64,000 nucleotides of DNA from Allomesorhizobium sp043769475 (GCF_043769475.1 NZ_CP171729.1:5084001-5148000); one strand, 5' to 3'. Numbered from the stretch's first letter, positions 18,127-27,021 are shown. Notes: a model not told the origin generated them from the letters alone. Made by a program: numbers and translations.

Positions 18127-19639
18127 TTACCGGCCGGCGCTGGTCATGGCGCGCTTTTCGCGCCGGCGCTGGACCGACGAGGGAATGTTCATTCCTTCCC
18201 GGTACTTGGCGACCGTGCGCCGGGCGATGTCGACGCCGTCCTTCTTCAGGATATCCACAATGGCGTCGTCGGACAGCACGTCGACCGGCTGCTCCTGATC
18301 GATCATCTGCCTGATGCGGTCGCGCACCGCTTCCGACGAATGCGCCTCCCCGCCGCCTGCCGCGGCGATCGCCGCGGTGAAGAAGTAGCGCAATTCGAAC
18401 ACGCCGCGCGGGGTCAGCATATACTTGTTGGCGGTGACGCGGCTTACGGTCGATTCTGTGCATGCCGATGGCGTCGGCGACGGTGCGCAGGTTGAGCGGC
18501 CGCAGATGGCGCACGCCGTGAAGCAGGAACGCATCCTGCTGGCGGACGATCTCGGAAGCGACCTTCAATATGGTCCTTGCGCGCTGGTCCAGGCTGCGCG
18601 TCAGCCAGTTGGCATTCTGCAGGCACTCGGAGAGAAAATCCCTGTCGGCCTGCTTCCGGGCGGTGCCGGAAACCTGCGTGAAATAGATGTGGTCGACGAG
18701 CACACGCGGCAGCGTCTCCGGGTTGAGCTCGACGGTCCAGGAGCCGTCGCTGGCGGCGCGGACCTCGACGTCGGCGACGATCGTGTCCGCCACGCCGCCG
18801 ACGAAAGCCAGCCCGGGCCTCGGATCGAGAGCGCGAATCTCAGCCATCATGTCGAGCAGGTCTTCCTCGTCGACGCCGCAGATTTTTTTCAGGGTCTGGA
18901 AATCGCGCCGCGCGAGCAGTTCGAGATTGGCCACAAGCGCGCGCATCGCCGGGTCGAACCTGTCGCGGCGCTCAAGCTGCAGGGCAAGGCATTCGGCCAG
19001 GCTGCGCGCGAAAATGCCGGCCGGGTCGAAAGACTGGCAGACCGACAGCACGTCGGCGATCGCCGCTTCGTCCGTGCCCAAGCGTTCGGCAACCTCGGCC
19101 GGCTCGCTACGCAGATAGCCGGCGTCGTCGAGCGCATCGCCAAGCTCATGCGCGATCAGGCGCCGGGCCGGATCGACGAAGGCGAAGGCGATCTGCTCGC
19201 CCACATGGTCGCGTAGCGTAACGGCGGCTGCGGCCATGTCCTCCATATCGAAGACATCCGACGAGCCGCCGGCGCCCGCGCCCACCGACTTCCATTGCGC
19301 CGTGAGGTCCGGGCCCAGCCTCTGGATGGTTCCCGGATCGTCAGGGAAGACGTTCTCAAGCGACGAATCGAGCTTCTCAGCCATCGCCTCGGCGCTCCAT
19401 GCAGTGTCGGCCGCGTACCACTCCCCTTCGGCCGCATCCGCCGTCTTCGGAGGCTGATCGGAGGCCGCATCCTCGCGCGATTCGGCGCGCTCGATCAGCG
19501 GATTGCGCTCGATCTCCTCCTCGACGAAGCGCTCCAGTTCGCCATGGGTCATCTGCAGCAGCTTGATCGACTGCATCAGCTGCGGCGTCATCACCAGCGA
19601 CTGCGATTGTCTTAGCTGCAATTTGGCCGAAAGAGCCAT
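18127..19639 (-). CDS. rpoN: RNA polymerase sigma-54 factor, frameshifted before the RpoN box
   Basis: Sigma-54 directs RNA polymerase to -24/-12 promoters of nitrogen and related genes. The frame from 19639 contains region I (LRQSQSLVMTPQLMQSIKLLQ), the core-binding domain and the start of the DNA-binding domain. At 18457 an extra base shifts the frame: after GMH the sequence becomes RIDRKPRH instead of ESTVSRVTANKY. Removing it restores 503 residues, including the RpoN box ARRTVAKYRE and a TAA at 18127. As written the protein would lose its -24 recognition element. The lptB-rpoN-hpf-ptsN order is intact. Confidence 0.9.
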
Positions 19640-19828
19640 GATCGAATTTACGCCCCGAACCACGCGCCGAAGCCGCGGGGGCGTCGGCAGGAACCAGGCT
19701 CCTATCAACTGGCCCGGCTTTTGCTTGTCAAGGGAACTGCTAGCAAAAGCGCCTTACCGGAGCGTTACGCAGGCAAAAACGCGGCGTTTTCGCACCGGAT
19801 TCGTCGAAATGGCGCGTTAAATGCACGC

Positions 19829-20644
19829 CTAGAGGGTAAAGCCTTCGCCGAGGTAAAGCCGCCGTACATCGGGATCGGCGACGATATCGGCGGCGGAGCC
19901 ATGCTTCAGGATCTCGCCGTCATGGATGATGTAGGCGCGGTCGATCAGGCCGAGCGTCTCGCGGACATTGTGGTCCGTGACCAGCACGCCGATGCCGCGC
20001 GTGGTGAGGTGACGCACCAGTTGCTGGATGTCGGCGACGGCGATCGGGTCGATGCCGGCGAAAGGCTCGTCGAGCAGCATGTAGCTGGGGCGGGTGGCCA
20101 GTGCGCGGGCGATTTCGAGGCGTCGGCGCTCGCCGCCCGACAGCGCCATGGACGGCGATTTGCGCAGATGCGAGATATGGAATTCCTCGAGCAGCGCATC
20201 GAGGCTGCGCTCGCGCTCCTTGCGGCTCTTCTCGACGACTTCGAGGACGGCGCGGATATTGTTTTCAACGGTCAGGCCGCGGAAGATCGACGCTTCCTGG
20301 GGCAGGTAGCCGACGCCGAGGCGGGCGCGGCGGTACATCGGCATCGACGTCACGTCGAAGCCGTCGATCTCGATCTTGCCCTGGTCCACCGGCACCAGCC
20401 CGGTGACCATGTAGAAGCACGTCGTCTTGCCGGCGCCGTTGGGTCCGAGCAGCCCGACCGCCTCGCCGGACCTGACGCCGATCGACACGCCGTTCACCAC
20501 CTGCCTGCCCTTGTAGCTCTTGGACAGGCCGTGGGCGATCAAGGTGCCTTTGAACTTGTCGGCATCGGGACGCAGCGTCGGCGGCGCCGGCTTCGGCTGC
20601 AGCCGGCCAGACATGCGCGAAATCAGGGACATGCTGTGCTGCAT
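19829..20644 (-). CDS. lptB: LPS export ABC transporter ATP-binding protein
   Basis: The ATPase of the LptB2FGC transporter that pulls lipopolysaccharide from the inner membrane and pushes it along the Lpt bridge. It has 271 residues, with Walker A GPNGAGKTT (67-75), signature LSGGERRRLEIARAL and Walker B YMLLDEPFAGID, then the switch His in LVTDHNV. The N-terminal extension of about 30 residues is Pro/Arg-rich. Its start shares one base with the lptA stop (TAATG), indicating coupled translation. Confidence 0.95.
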   Translation of the reverse strand: MQHSMSLISRMSGRLQPKPAPPTLRPDADKFKGTLIAHGLSKSYKGRQVVNGVSIGVRSGEAVGLLGPNGAGKTTCFYMVTGLVPVDQGKIEIDGFDVTSMPMYRRARLGVGYLPQEASIFRGLTVENNIRAVLEVVEKSRKERERSLDALLEEFHISHLRKSPSMALSGGERRRLEIARALATRPSYMLLDEPFAGIDPIAVADIQQLVRHLTTRGIGVLVTDHNVRETLGLIDRAYIIHDGEILKHGSAADIVADPDVRRLYLGEGFTL

Positions 20645-21252
20645 TACGGGTTCTGGGATCCGGTGGTCTGCGATCCGGGCTGCTGCGATCCGGGCGTGAT
20701 GGACATCATGACCCGGCCTTTGCCGCTCTCGCCCGTCTTGCAGCCGTCGACCTGCGCCTCGCCGGTCTTCATCTGCACAGTCAGCTTGCAGCCGACCAGC
20801 ACGTTGGGACCTTCCGACAGCACCACTTCCTTGCCCGAGAGCACCAGCACCTCGGTCTTCATGTCGAACGTGCCACGATCGCCGGTTGCGACCTGCTTGT
20901 CGGACTTGACGTAAACCTTGTCCTCGACCTCCAGCCGGTCGATATTGGCCGAACCGGTCGCTGCCGAGCCGCCGTCCTTGGCGTAGTAGACCGTCATCTT
21001 CCCCGATTTCAGGAGCGTCGGCCCCTGGGTGACGCTGACATTGCCGCTGAAAATGGCGATGTTCTCGGATTCGCGGACCTCCAGCTTGTCGCTTTCGATC
21101 TGGATCGGCTCGTCGCCCGACATCTCGAGCCCCAGCCTTGTCGCGGTGCTTTCCTGGGCCGAAAGCACGCCAGGCGCCGCCGTCAGCGCAAGGAGACCGA
21201 GCGCCGCTGCTGCCAGCGTCCGAAAATCAATTGACCACATCCGGGTCTCCAT
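20644..21252 (-). CDS. lptA: LPS periplasmic transport protein LptA (OstA family)
   Basis: Forms the periplasmic bridge that carries LPS to the outer membrane. The product has 202 residues, with a signal peptide ending near LSAQES. The OstA/LptA beta-jellyroll starts at PIQIESDKLEV and includes IAIFSGNVSVTQG and VYVKSDKQVATGDRG. The C-terminus is a low-complexity Gly-Ser-Gln-rich tail after the family domain. It overlaps the end of lptC and the start of lptB, so the three genes form one operon. Confidence 0.92.
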   Translation of the reverse strand: METRMWSIDFRTLAAAALGLLALTAAPGVLSAQESTATRLGLEMSGDEPIQIESDKLEVRESENIAIFSGNVSVTQGPTLLKSGKMTVYYAKDGGSAATGSANIDRLEVEDKVYVKSDKQVATGDRGTFDMKTEVLVLSGKEVVLSEGPNVLVGCKLTVQMKTGEAQVDGCKTGESGKGRVMMSITPGSQQPGSQTTGSQNP

Positions 21253-21940
21253 TTGCCTGTTGTGCCGCCTTCAACCGCTGCGGATCGATGTCCATGCGGA
21301 CGCGCTTCTCGAATACCAGAACCTTGCCGTTCTCGCGAATCGCCATCGTGTCGGACGTGATCGTCGCGCCGTCCATCCTGATGTCGACCGGATCGCCGGT
21401 CGTCATGCCGCCGCCGCCAATATCGAGCGAAGCCGATTTGAGCTTGGCCGTCATGCCGTCCGCGGTGGTTACCGTCAGTTCGCTGTTGATGTCGAGCGTG
21501 TTCTTGTCGCGGTCGTAGACGCCGCTTTCCGCGCCGAACGTCGCCCAGTTTTCGGCGTCGACCGGCAGCTTGGCGCTGATGCCCTCAAGCTGGACGATGC
21601 CTTCGTTCTGAAAATCCTGGATGGCGCGCAGCGCCGTCATCGAATAGGGGCGATTGTCCTTGGTGAAGCCGTTGAGCTTCGGATTGGCCATGACCAGCTT
21701 GCCGTCCGAGATCGCCGACCCGTCGGTCTTCATAGCCACCGCCGCGGGAGTCATGAGATAGGAGTATCCGAAAAAAACGGCCGCCATGATGACCGCAAGC
21801 AGCGGCAGCGCGGTCTTGAGCAGGCGGACGGTGCGCGAGTGCCTTTGCGCGCGCAGGAAGGCTTCGCGGGACGCGCCGGTCGCTGCGGTGCCGATAGCTT
21901 CCCTGTCGCTGCTCGTCTTTGCGGATCCCGCCAAGATCAA
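21227..21940 (-). CDS. lptC: LPS export system protein LptC
   Basis: The bitopic inner-membrane partner that passes LPS from LptB2FG to LptA. It has 237 residues, with a single membrane helix at about 41-62 (LLKTALPLLAVIMAAVFFGY). The periplasmic LptC domain follows, with repeats of the type KLVMANPKLNGFTKDNRPYS. The start is a TTG at 21940, preceded by a weak AAGG site; another TTG two codons later is possible. It is the first gene of the lptC-lptA-lptB-rpoN cluster. Confidence 0.9.
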   Translation of the reverse strand: MILAGSAKTSSDREAIGTAATGASREAFLRAQRHSRTVRLLKTALPLLAVIMAAVFFGYSYLMTPAAVAMKTDGSAISDGKLVMANPKLNGFTKDNRPYSMTALRAIQDFQNEGIVQLEGISAKLPVDAENWATFGAESGVYDRDKNTLDINSELTVTTADGMTAKLKSASLDIGGGGMTTGDPVDIRMDGATITSDTMAIRENGKVLVFEKRVRMDIDPQRLKAAQQANGDPDVVN

Positions 21941-22292
21941 TGCCTTTTTCTTTCCGGCTTGATGCCGGGCTTAGCCGTCATTGCAAGATCCCCGACATGC
22001 GAATGCTGGATCAAGCCTCTGAAAATCGCGAAATTATGGCTGCGCCGCTTCCGCCACCATATCGGCGGACCGCGCATTTGGCGCCATCCGCCGCAAAAGA
22101 TGTTCCGTAACCCTTGTCCAAGCCTGGCGCAGAAAAACCGGCCACCGCCCGATGCCTGCGACTTGCACCCCAATATGGTTATATTTGGATGAATTGTCAG
22201 CCCTTTACGTGCAGGATGGAATCCGAAAAGCGGTAGCTCTCGTCGGCTGCTTCCTCTAGAACCGACGGCTACATCAAATGCGAGACGAAACC
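21941..22292. other. Divergent intergenic region lptC/sppA
   Basis: About 350 bases separate the divergent starts of lptC and sppA. The GC content is lower than in the neighbours and no convincing gene is present: the short frames here have poor codon use and no ribosome site. It should hold the promoters of both operons, but no promoter motif is clear enough to mark. Confidence 0.5.
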
Positions 22293-23249
22293 ATGGCACA
22301 CAGAGTCGACGACCTGATCGACCGCCGCCGTTTGCGGCGCAAGCTGACCTTCTGGCGCATCGCCGCGCTCGCGATCGCGGCGGTCGCCATCGTGGCCGCC
22401 TCCGCCTGGATCTATGGCGACGATTTCGGCGGAACGGCGGTCGACCACATCGCCAAGGTCGAGATCGAAGGCACCATCACGGAGGACCAGGACCTTCTCG
22501 ACCTCCTCGAGGACGTCCGCAAATCGGCCTCCGTCAAGGGCGTTATCCTGTCGATCGATTCGCCGGGCGGCACGACCGCCGGCGGCGAGGCGATCTTCGA
22601 CGCCGTGCGTCTGCTGGCAGCCGAGAAGCCGGTAGTCGCCCAGGTCGGCACGCTGGCCGCTTCCGCCGGCTACATGATCGCCAGCGCATCCGACCATATC
22701 GTCGCCCGCAAATCGTCGATCGTCGGCTCGATCGGCGTCCTGGTGCAGTTTCCGGACGTGACCGGGCTGATGGACAAGGTCGGCATCAAGCTGGAAGAGG
22801 TGAAGTCGTCGCCGCTCAAGGCCGAACCGTCGCCGTTCAGTCCGACGACGGAGGAGGAGCGGGCGATGATCCGGGCCATGATCCTCGACAGCTACGACTG
22901 GTTCGTCGGGATAGTCGCGGAGCGCCGCCCGCTATCGCGCCCGGAAGCGCAGGCGCTCGCCGATGGCTCGGTGTTCACCGGCCGACAGGCGCTCGAAAGA
23001 AAGCTGGTCGACAGCCTGGGCGGCGAACAAGCGGCCACCGACTGGCTGACCACGAAAGGCGTGCAGCCGGACTTGCGGGTGATCGAGTGGGAACCCGACG
23101 AGGACGATTCGGTGTTCTTTTTGGGCAGTTCGCTGGCCGAAATGGCCGGCCGGGCGCTCGGCATGCCCGGTTATGGCGCCGAATTCGTACGCGAGATCGG
23201 CGCCGATCGCTTGTTCCTTGACGGGCTGGTGTCGGTCTGGCACCCTTGA
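22293..23249 (+). CDS. sppA: Signal peptide peptidase SppA (36K type)
   Basis: A membrane-anchored serine protease that degrades cleaved signal peptides. It has 318 residues from the ATG at 22293, chosen because MAHRVDDLIDRRRLRRKLTFWR has the usual cytoplasmic start before the single membrane helix (about 23-42); an ATG at 22278 is also possible. The family core is clear: GVILSIDSPGGTTAGGEAIF, then the Ser nucleophile in TLAASAGYMIA and the later Lys region SSIVGSIGVLVQF. It precedes ihfB, a conserved neighbour. Confidence 0.92.
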   Translation: MAHRVDDLIDRRRLRRKLTFWRIAALAIAAVAIVAASAWIYGDDFGGTAVDHIAKVEIEGTITEDQDLLDLLEDVRKSASVKGVILSIDSPGGTTAGGEAIFDAVRLLAAEKPVVAQVGTLAASAGYMIASASDHIVARKSSIVGSIGVLVQFPDVTGLMDKVGIKLEEVKSSPLKAEPSPFSPTTEEERAMIRAMILDSYDWFVGIVAERRPLSRPEAQALADGSVFTGRQALERKLVDSLGGEQAATDWLTTKGVQPDLRVIEWEPDEDDSVFFLGSSLAEMAGRALGMPGYGAEFVREIGADRLFLDGLVSVWHP

Positions 23250-23330
23250 AAACGCGCGCGGAGGAACGAAAAAGCAAATAAAATCATCCGCGTACAGTTT
23301 GCATAGAAACCATTTGCGAGGGACGCGCTC

Positions 23331-23615
23331 ATGATCAAATCAGAACTCGTGCAGATCATTGCCGCACGCAATCCGCACCTTTTCCTGCGGGATGTCGAAA
23401 ACATTGTCAGCGCCATATTCGACGAGATCACCGATGCGCTTGCGGACGGCAACCGCGTCGAACTGCGCGGTTTCGGCGCGTTCTCGGTCAAGAACCGGCC
23501 GGCCCGCACCGGCCGCAATCCGCGCACCGGGGATTCGGTCGAGGTCGAGGAGAAGTGGGTGCCCTTCTTCAAGACCGGCAAGGAACTGCGCGAGAGGCTC
23601 AACGCGCAAAAATGA
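23331..23615 (+). CDS. ihfB: Integration host factor subunit beta
   Basis: The beta subunit of the DNA-bending IHF heterodimer, which helps sigma-54 activators loop to promoters and supports replication and recombination. It has 94 residues, with the HU/IHF signature GFGAFSVKNRPARTGRNPRTGDSV and the DNA-intercalating Pro region. The ATG at 23331 follows a GAGGGA site. It is well suited to act with the rpoN gene found in the same window. Confidence 0.95.
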   Translation: MIKSELVQIIAARNPHLFLRDVENIVSAIFDEITDALADGNRVELRGFGAFSVKNRPARTGRNPRTGDSVEVEEKWVPFFKTGKELRERLNAQK

Positions 23616-23623
23616 TCTGTCAA

Positions 23624-23646
23624 ATCCGCAGCGTTTGGCTGCGGAT
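23624..23646 (+). terminator. Hairpin after ihfB
   Basis: An 8-base perfect stem (ATCCGCAG/CTGCGGAT) with a 7-base loop lies nine bases after the ihfB stop. It is followed by GGGCCTTTCC rather than a long T-run, so it is a weak or partial terminator, and read-through into the LapA-domain gene is likely. Confidence 0.5.
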
Positions 23647-23666
23647 GGGCCTTTCCGGGAAAACAT

Positions 23667-23993
23667 ATGCTCAATCGTATCCTGCTCGTCGCCGTCGTGG
23701 TTCCGATCGCGATCATCCTGATCGCGCTGGCAGTGGCCAATCGTGCGCCGGCCGCCTTCACGCTCGACCCGTTCAACCCCGGCAATCCGGCGCTGACAGT
23801 GCAACTGCCGCTGTTTTTCCTTCTGTTTGCCGCGCTGGCGCTCGGCATGATCATCGGCAGCGTTGCGACATGGTTCCGGCAGGGACGTTACCGCAAGCTG
23901 GCGCGGCAGCGCGCGCGGGAAGCCGAGCTGCTGCGCGAGGCGGCGCCACGGCCCGAGCGCGATTCGCCCTCCCTGCCCAAGCCGACCCTTTGA
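23667..23993 (+). CDS. LapA-domain (DUF1049) membrane protein
   Basis: A 108-residue protein with two membrane helices (about 4-24 and 47-68) joined by a short FTLDPFNPGNPA loop, then a basic, Arg-rich cytoplasmic tail. This is the LapA/DUF1049 pattern found after ihfB in many Proteobacteria. The E. coli LapA family acts with LapB in controlling LPS synthesis, so a related role fits the nearby lpt genes, but this is inference. Confidence 0.85.
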   Translation: MLNRILLVAVVVPIAIILIALAVANRAPAAFTLDPFNPGNPALTVQLPLFFLLFAALALGMIIGSVATWFRQGRYRKLARQRAREAELLREAAPRPERDSPSLPKPTL

Positions 23994-24036
23994 GCGCCTC
24001 AACCTTTTCCGGAGAAACCGAGACAAGGACAAAAAA

Positions 24037-25386
24037 ATGCTGACAATTTCGGCCGGCCAGGTCGACCGGGCGCTGACTTTTCCGGGACTGGTCGAGACGC
24101 TGCGGACAGCGTTTCGCGAAGGCGCGGTGCAGCCGGTGCGGCACCATCACACGATAGAGCGGCCTACCGGCGCGGCCTCGACGCTGCTCCTGATGCCGGC
24201 CTGGACCGATTTCAACACCGCAAGCGAAGCTGGCGGCCATATCGGCGTCAAGATCGTCACAGTCTCACCGGACAACAACGTCATCCAGAAACCGGCCGTG
24301 ATGGGGCTTTACCTGCTGCTCGACGGGATTACCGGTGAACCGCAGGCGCTGATCGACGGCCAGCGGCTGACGCAATGGCGCACCGCTTGCGCCTCGGCGC
24401 TCGCCGCCAGCTATCTCGCCCGCGAGGATGCCTCGAAGCTGCTGGTCGTCGGGGCTGGCGCACTGTCGCCCTTCTTGGCCAGGGCGCATTCGGCGGTTTG
24501 CCCCATCCGCCAGATAAAAATCTGGAACCGCACGCACGCCAACGCCGAGAAAGTCGCGGCCGAACTTCGTGCCGAAGGCTTTCCCGCGCAGGCCGCCGAC
24601 GATCTCGACGCCGCGCTCGGCGAGGCCGACATCGTCTCCTCGGCTACCATCTCGACAACTCCGCTCATCAAGGGCGCCGTGCTGAAACCCGGCGCGCATG
24701 TCGATCTGGTCGGCGGCTTCACGCCAATGATGCGCGAAAGCGACGATGAGGCGATCCGCCGCGCTCGGGTCTACGTCGACACTCGCGCCGGCGCGACCAA
24801 GGAGGCAGGCGACATCGTCCAGCCGCTGGCTTCTGGCGTTCTGTCGAAGGACGCGATCGTCGCCGACCTGCACGAACTGACGCGCGGCGAGAAAAAGGGC
24901 CGCGAGACCGCGGACGAGATCACGCTGTTCAAGTCGGTCGGCGCGGCGCTGGAGGATCTGGCGGCGGGAATAGCGGTGTACAGGGCGATGACAAACCAGG
25001 GCCCAACCCGGCGGCCTGGCTCCCGAACCGCCACGCTCAGCGCTTTCCTACGCCTCGTCCACCGCTTTCGGCGTTCCGGCATGGATCCTAGGGTCTCCGC
25101 TACGTCGCTTCGCTCCTGCTTCGCCCTAGGATCCATGCCGTATCATCGCGGCAGTGCTCCGGCGGTAAAGAACGCGACCCTCGAAAGCGGCAAAGACGCC
25201 CACTCACGAAGTGTGGATAAAACCAGTCCGATCCTGGCTGGTTTTCGCCGCTGCCGAAGATTCTTCGCAGCGATTTCAATTGCTTGGCGATTCTGCAAAA
25301 GAACCTTTTATCCACACATCCTGCCCCACCCGCATAATCCGTGGCATCGCCCTTGCGGGAACCGGTTCCGGACCGGGGATCGGTAG
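24037..25386 (+). CDS. Ornithine cyclodeaminase/mu-crystallin family protein with a non-family C-terminal extension
   Basis: An NAD(P)-dependent enzyme of the family that converts ornithine to proline and ammonia or reduces related imines. Residues 1 to about 320 match the family: KIVTVSPDN, the DGQRLTQWRTACASALAA segment, the nucleotide-binding LLVVGAGALSPFLARAH and the late DLHELTRGEKKGRETADEITLFKSVG. The frame then continues about 125 residues through DNA with no family match, including a 16-base-arm palindrome, before a stop at 25386. The extension probably arises from a lost natural stop rather than a real domain. The true substrate is not known. Confidence 0.8.
   Translation: MLTISAGQVDRALTFPGLVETLRTAFREGAVQPVRHHHTIERPTGAASTLLLMPAWTDFNTASEAGGHIGVKIVTVSPDNNVIQKPAVMGLYLLLDGITGEPQALIDGQRLTQWRTACASALAASYLAREDASKLLVVGAGALSPFLARAHSAVCPIRQIKIWNRTHANAEKVAAELRAEGFPAQAADDLDAALGEADIVSSATISTTPLIKGAVLKPGAHVDLVGGFTPMMRESDDEAIRRARVYVDTRAGATKEAGDIVQPLASGVLSKDAIVADLHELTRGEKKGRETADEITLFKSVGAALEDLAAGIAVYRAMTNQGPTRRPGSRTATLSAFLRLVHRFRRSGMDPRVSATSLRSCFALGSMPYHRGSAPAVKNATLESGKDAHSRSVDKTSPILAGFRRCRRFFAAISIAWRFCKRTFYPHILPHPHNPWHRPCGNRFRTGDR
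25079..25139. repeat. Long perfect palindrome (REP-like intergenic element)
   Basis: Perfect 16-base arms (25079-25094 and 25124-25139, GGCATGGATCCTAGGG and its complement) flank a 29-base loop with repeated CGCTTCG-like units. It resembles palindromic intergenic repeats of rhizobial genomes. It lies inside the anomalous 3' extension of the ornithine cyclodeaminase frame, which supports reading that extension as non-coding. Confidence 0.7.
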
Positions 25387-25765
25387 GGTGGCGGTGACCT
25401 CTCCCCGTGGATTCGGTTCCCACGGGCCTGAGGGCGTCCGACGGGCCGGCATTCCGAGCGAAGCGTCAATGCTTCGTGAACGGAAGGCGGATCATCCGCG
25501 CGTCATTGTCCATGGAAAGAACATGGAGCGGGGCGCGTGACCGGTCGACCGGGGCGACAGACACCGGCGGGGCGCGGAAGCTGCGCCACGTATTTCAGTT
25601 TCGGTAGGCAAGGCCATGCGCCCCGCTTCCCGGCTCCTGAAGCCCTGAGTTCATCGAAGGGTCGAAGGCTCTAACAATAGCCAGGGCGGAAACGCAGCGT
25701 GGCAATGGAGCGGTGTGTGCCAGGGACAGTTTACTTTCTTTACACAGAAGAGCAGCAGCAGTCAC
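25140..25765. other. Structured gene-poor stretch
   Basis: No convincing gene lies between the true end of the ornithine cyclodeaminase and 25766. What is visible: an 8-base hairpin AAAACCAG/CTGGTTTT (25219-25245), two DnaA-box consensus 9-mers in inverted orientation, and 10-base complementary arms 101 bases apart (25527-25627) with a GC-rich interior. The short frames have poor codon use. An unannotated small RNA is possible but unproven. Confidence 0.45.
25211..25317. repeat. Inverted repeat carrying two DnaA-box consensus sequences
   Basis: GTGTGGATAAAA at 25211 and TTTTATCCACAC at 25306 are exact complements, about 83 bases apart. Each contains the consensus DnaA box TTATCCACA (25212-25220 on minus, 25308-25316 on plus). 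The surrounding genes are not the usual origin neighbours of this group, so this is more likely a DnaA-binding or regulatory locus, or a chance pair, than the chromosome origin. Confidence 0.45.
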
Positions 25766-25843
25766 ATGGCGGTCGCGGCGATCAAGCTTGTCGGCTTCAT
25801 CATGGTCGCGCTGACGCTCGTCTCGATCCGGCGCAAAGACTAG
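25766..25843 (+). CDS. Possible 25-residue membrane peptide
   Basis: A short frame encodes 25 residues with a hydrophobic core (AAIKLVGFIMVALTLVSI) and a basic end (RRKD), the layout of a single-span small membrane protein. The only ribosome-site candidate is a purine-rich AGAAGAGCAGCAGC stretch, which is weak. It lies just upstream of the methyltransferase gene. Coding is uncertain; nothing homologous is recognised. Confidence 0.25.
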   Translation: MAVAAIKLVGFIMVALTLVSIRRKD

Positions 25844-25908
25844 CCTTTGTTGCGCCGCCGGATGCGCTGTGCCAAAAGCGGCCCGATGCCGCCGGGAGAC
25901 GCCTCTTC

Positions 25909-26961
25909 TTGAAACCTTCGCGTGACAAACGCCGCGAGAGACGCCCGGAGCGCGAACGGCCGAAGCCCGCCGCGACGGCGGTCCAGCGTGCCGAGCCGCG
26001 CCCGGCGCCGAAGGCCAACGAACCCGCAGCCGGGCCGCGCGTGCTCCGCCGCCGCGAAGGCGCGTTGCCGGCCGAAAGACTGCCGGTCATCCTCGAAGTC
26101 GCGCCCAATGCCGATTATGCACTGATCGACAGCGGCGGCGGCGAGAAACTCGAACAGTACGGCCCCTACCGCATCGTCCGGCCCGAAGGTCAGGCGATCT
26201 GGCAAAAGGCGCTGCCGGCCCGCGAATGGCAGCAGGCGGACGCGATCTTCACCGGCGACACCGACGAGGAAGGCATGGGCCGCTGGCGTTTTCCCAAGAC
26301 GCCGCTCGGCGAAACCTGGCCGATGCGGCATGACGGCATCGACTATCTCGGCCGCTTCACCTCGTTCCGCCATGTCGGAGTCTTTCCCGAACAGGCCTCG
26401 CACTGGGACCACATGGCCGGACTGATCCGGGATGCGAAACGCCCGGTAAAGGTGCTCAACCTGTTCGGCTATACCGGGCTGGCGTCGCTGGTCGCCGCCC
26501 GCGCCGGTGCGGAAGTGACCCATGTCGACGCTTCGAAGAAGGCGATCGGCTGGGCTCGCGAAAACCAGCAGGTGGCCCGGCTTTCCGACAAGCCGATCCG
26601 CTGGATCGTAGACGACGCCATGAAATTTGCCGAGCGCGAGGAGCGGCGCGGCAATGGCTACGACATCATACTGTTCGATCCGCCGGCCTATGGCCGCGGG
26701 CCTAAGGGCGAGGTCTGGCAACTTTTCGAGGATCTGCCGGCGCTGGCCGACATCTGCCGCGCGATCCTGACTCCGAAGCCGCTGGCGGTGGTGCTCACCG
26801 CCTATTCGATCCGCGCCTCGTTCTTTTCGATCCACACGCTGATGCGCGACACTTTCGCCGGCATGGGCGGAACCGTCGAATCCGGCGAACTGGTCATCCG
26901 CGAAAAGGCCGCCGGCCGGGCGCTTTCGACCTCGCTGTTTTCGCGTTGGATCGCCGCATGA
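25909..26961 (+). CDS. Class I SAM-dependent methyltransferase, RlmI/RlmK-like
   Basis: A 350-residue protein with a basic, Pro/Ala-rich N-terminal tail (about 1-55) and a Rossmann-type methyltransferase domain. The SAM-binding motif I is VLNLFGYTGLASLVAARAG, the acidic loop VDASKKAIGWARENQ, and the catalytic motif ILFDPPAYGRG, as in 23S rRNA cytosine methyltransferases of the RlmI type. The start was set at the TTG at 25909 behind a GGGAGA site; the frame is open further upstream but without family sequence. The stop codon is overlapped by a palindromic repeat. Confidence 0.8.
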   Translation: MKPSRDKRRERRPERERPKPAATAVQRAEPRPAPKANEPAAGPRVLRRREGALPAERLPVILEVAPNADYALIDSGGGEKLEQYGPYRIVRPEGQAIWQKALPAREWQQADAIFTGDTDEEGMGRWRFPKTPLGETWPMRHDGIDYLGRFTSFRHVGVFPEQASHWDHMAGLIRDAKRPVKVLNLFGYTGLASLVAARAGAEVTHVDASKKAIGWARENQQVARLSDKPIRWIVDDAMKFAEREERRGNGYDIILFDPPAYGRGPKGEVWQLFEDLPALADICRAILTPKPLAVVLTAYSIRASFFSIHTLMRDTFAGMGGTVESGELVIREKAAGRALSTSLFSRWIAA

Positions 26962-27021
26962 TCCCGAACCAACGGTCCGCGACAGCGAAAAGTGGAAGCC
27001 GGTTTTCGGACAAGATCATGC
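26956..27021. repeat. Palindromic intergenic element, copy 1
   Basis: GCATGATCCCGAA on the left and CAAGATCATGC on the right flank GCGAAAAGTGG/CCGGTTTTCGG units, forming an imperfect palindrome. Related copies are seen at 48328-48370 and 55945-55987. It overlaps the methyltransferase stop and lies upstream of the TrmH-type gene. Confidence 0.6.

Noticed and set aside
25140..25765. A chromosomal replication origin
   Set aside because: Two DnaA boxes alone are not enough, the expected origin neighbours are absent and no strong AT-rich unwinding region is visible.
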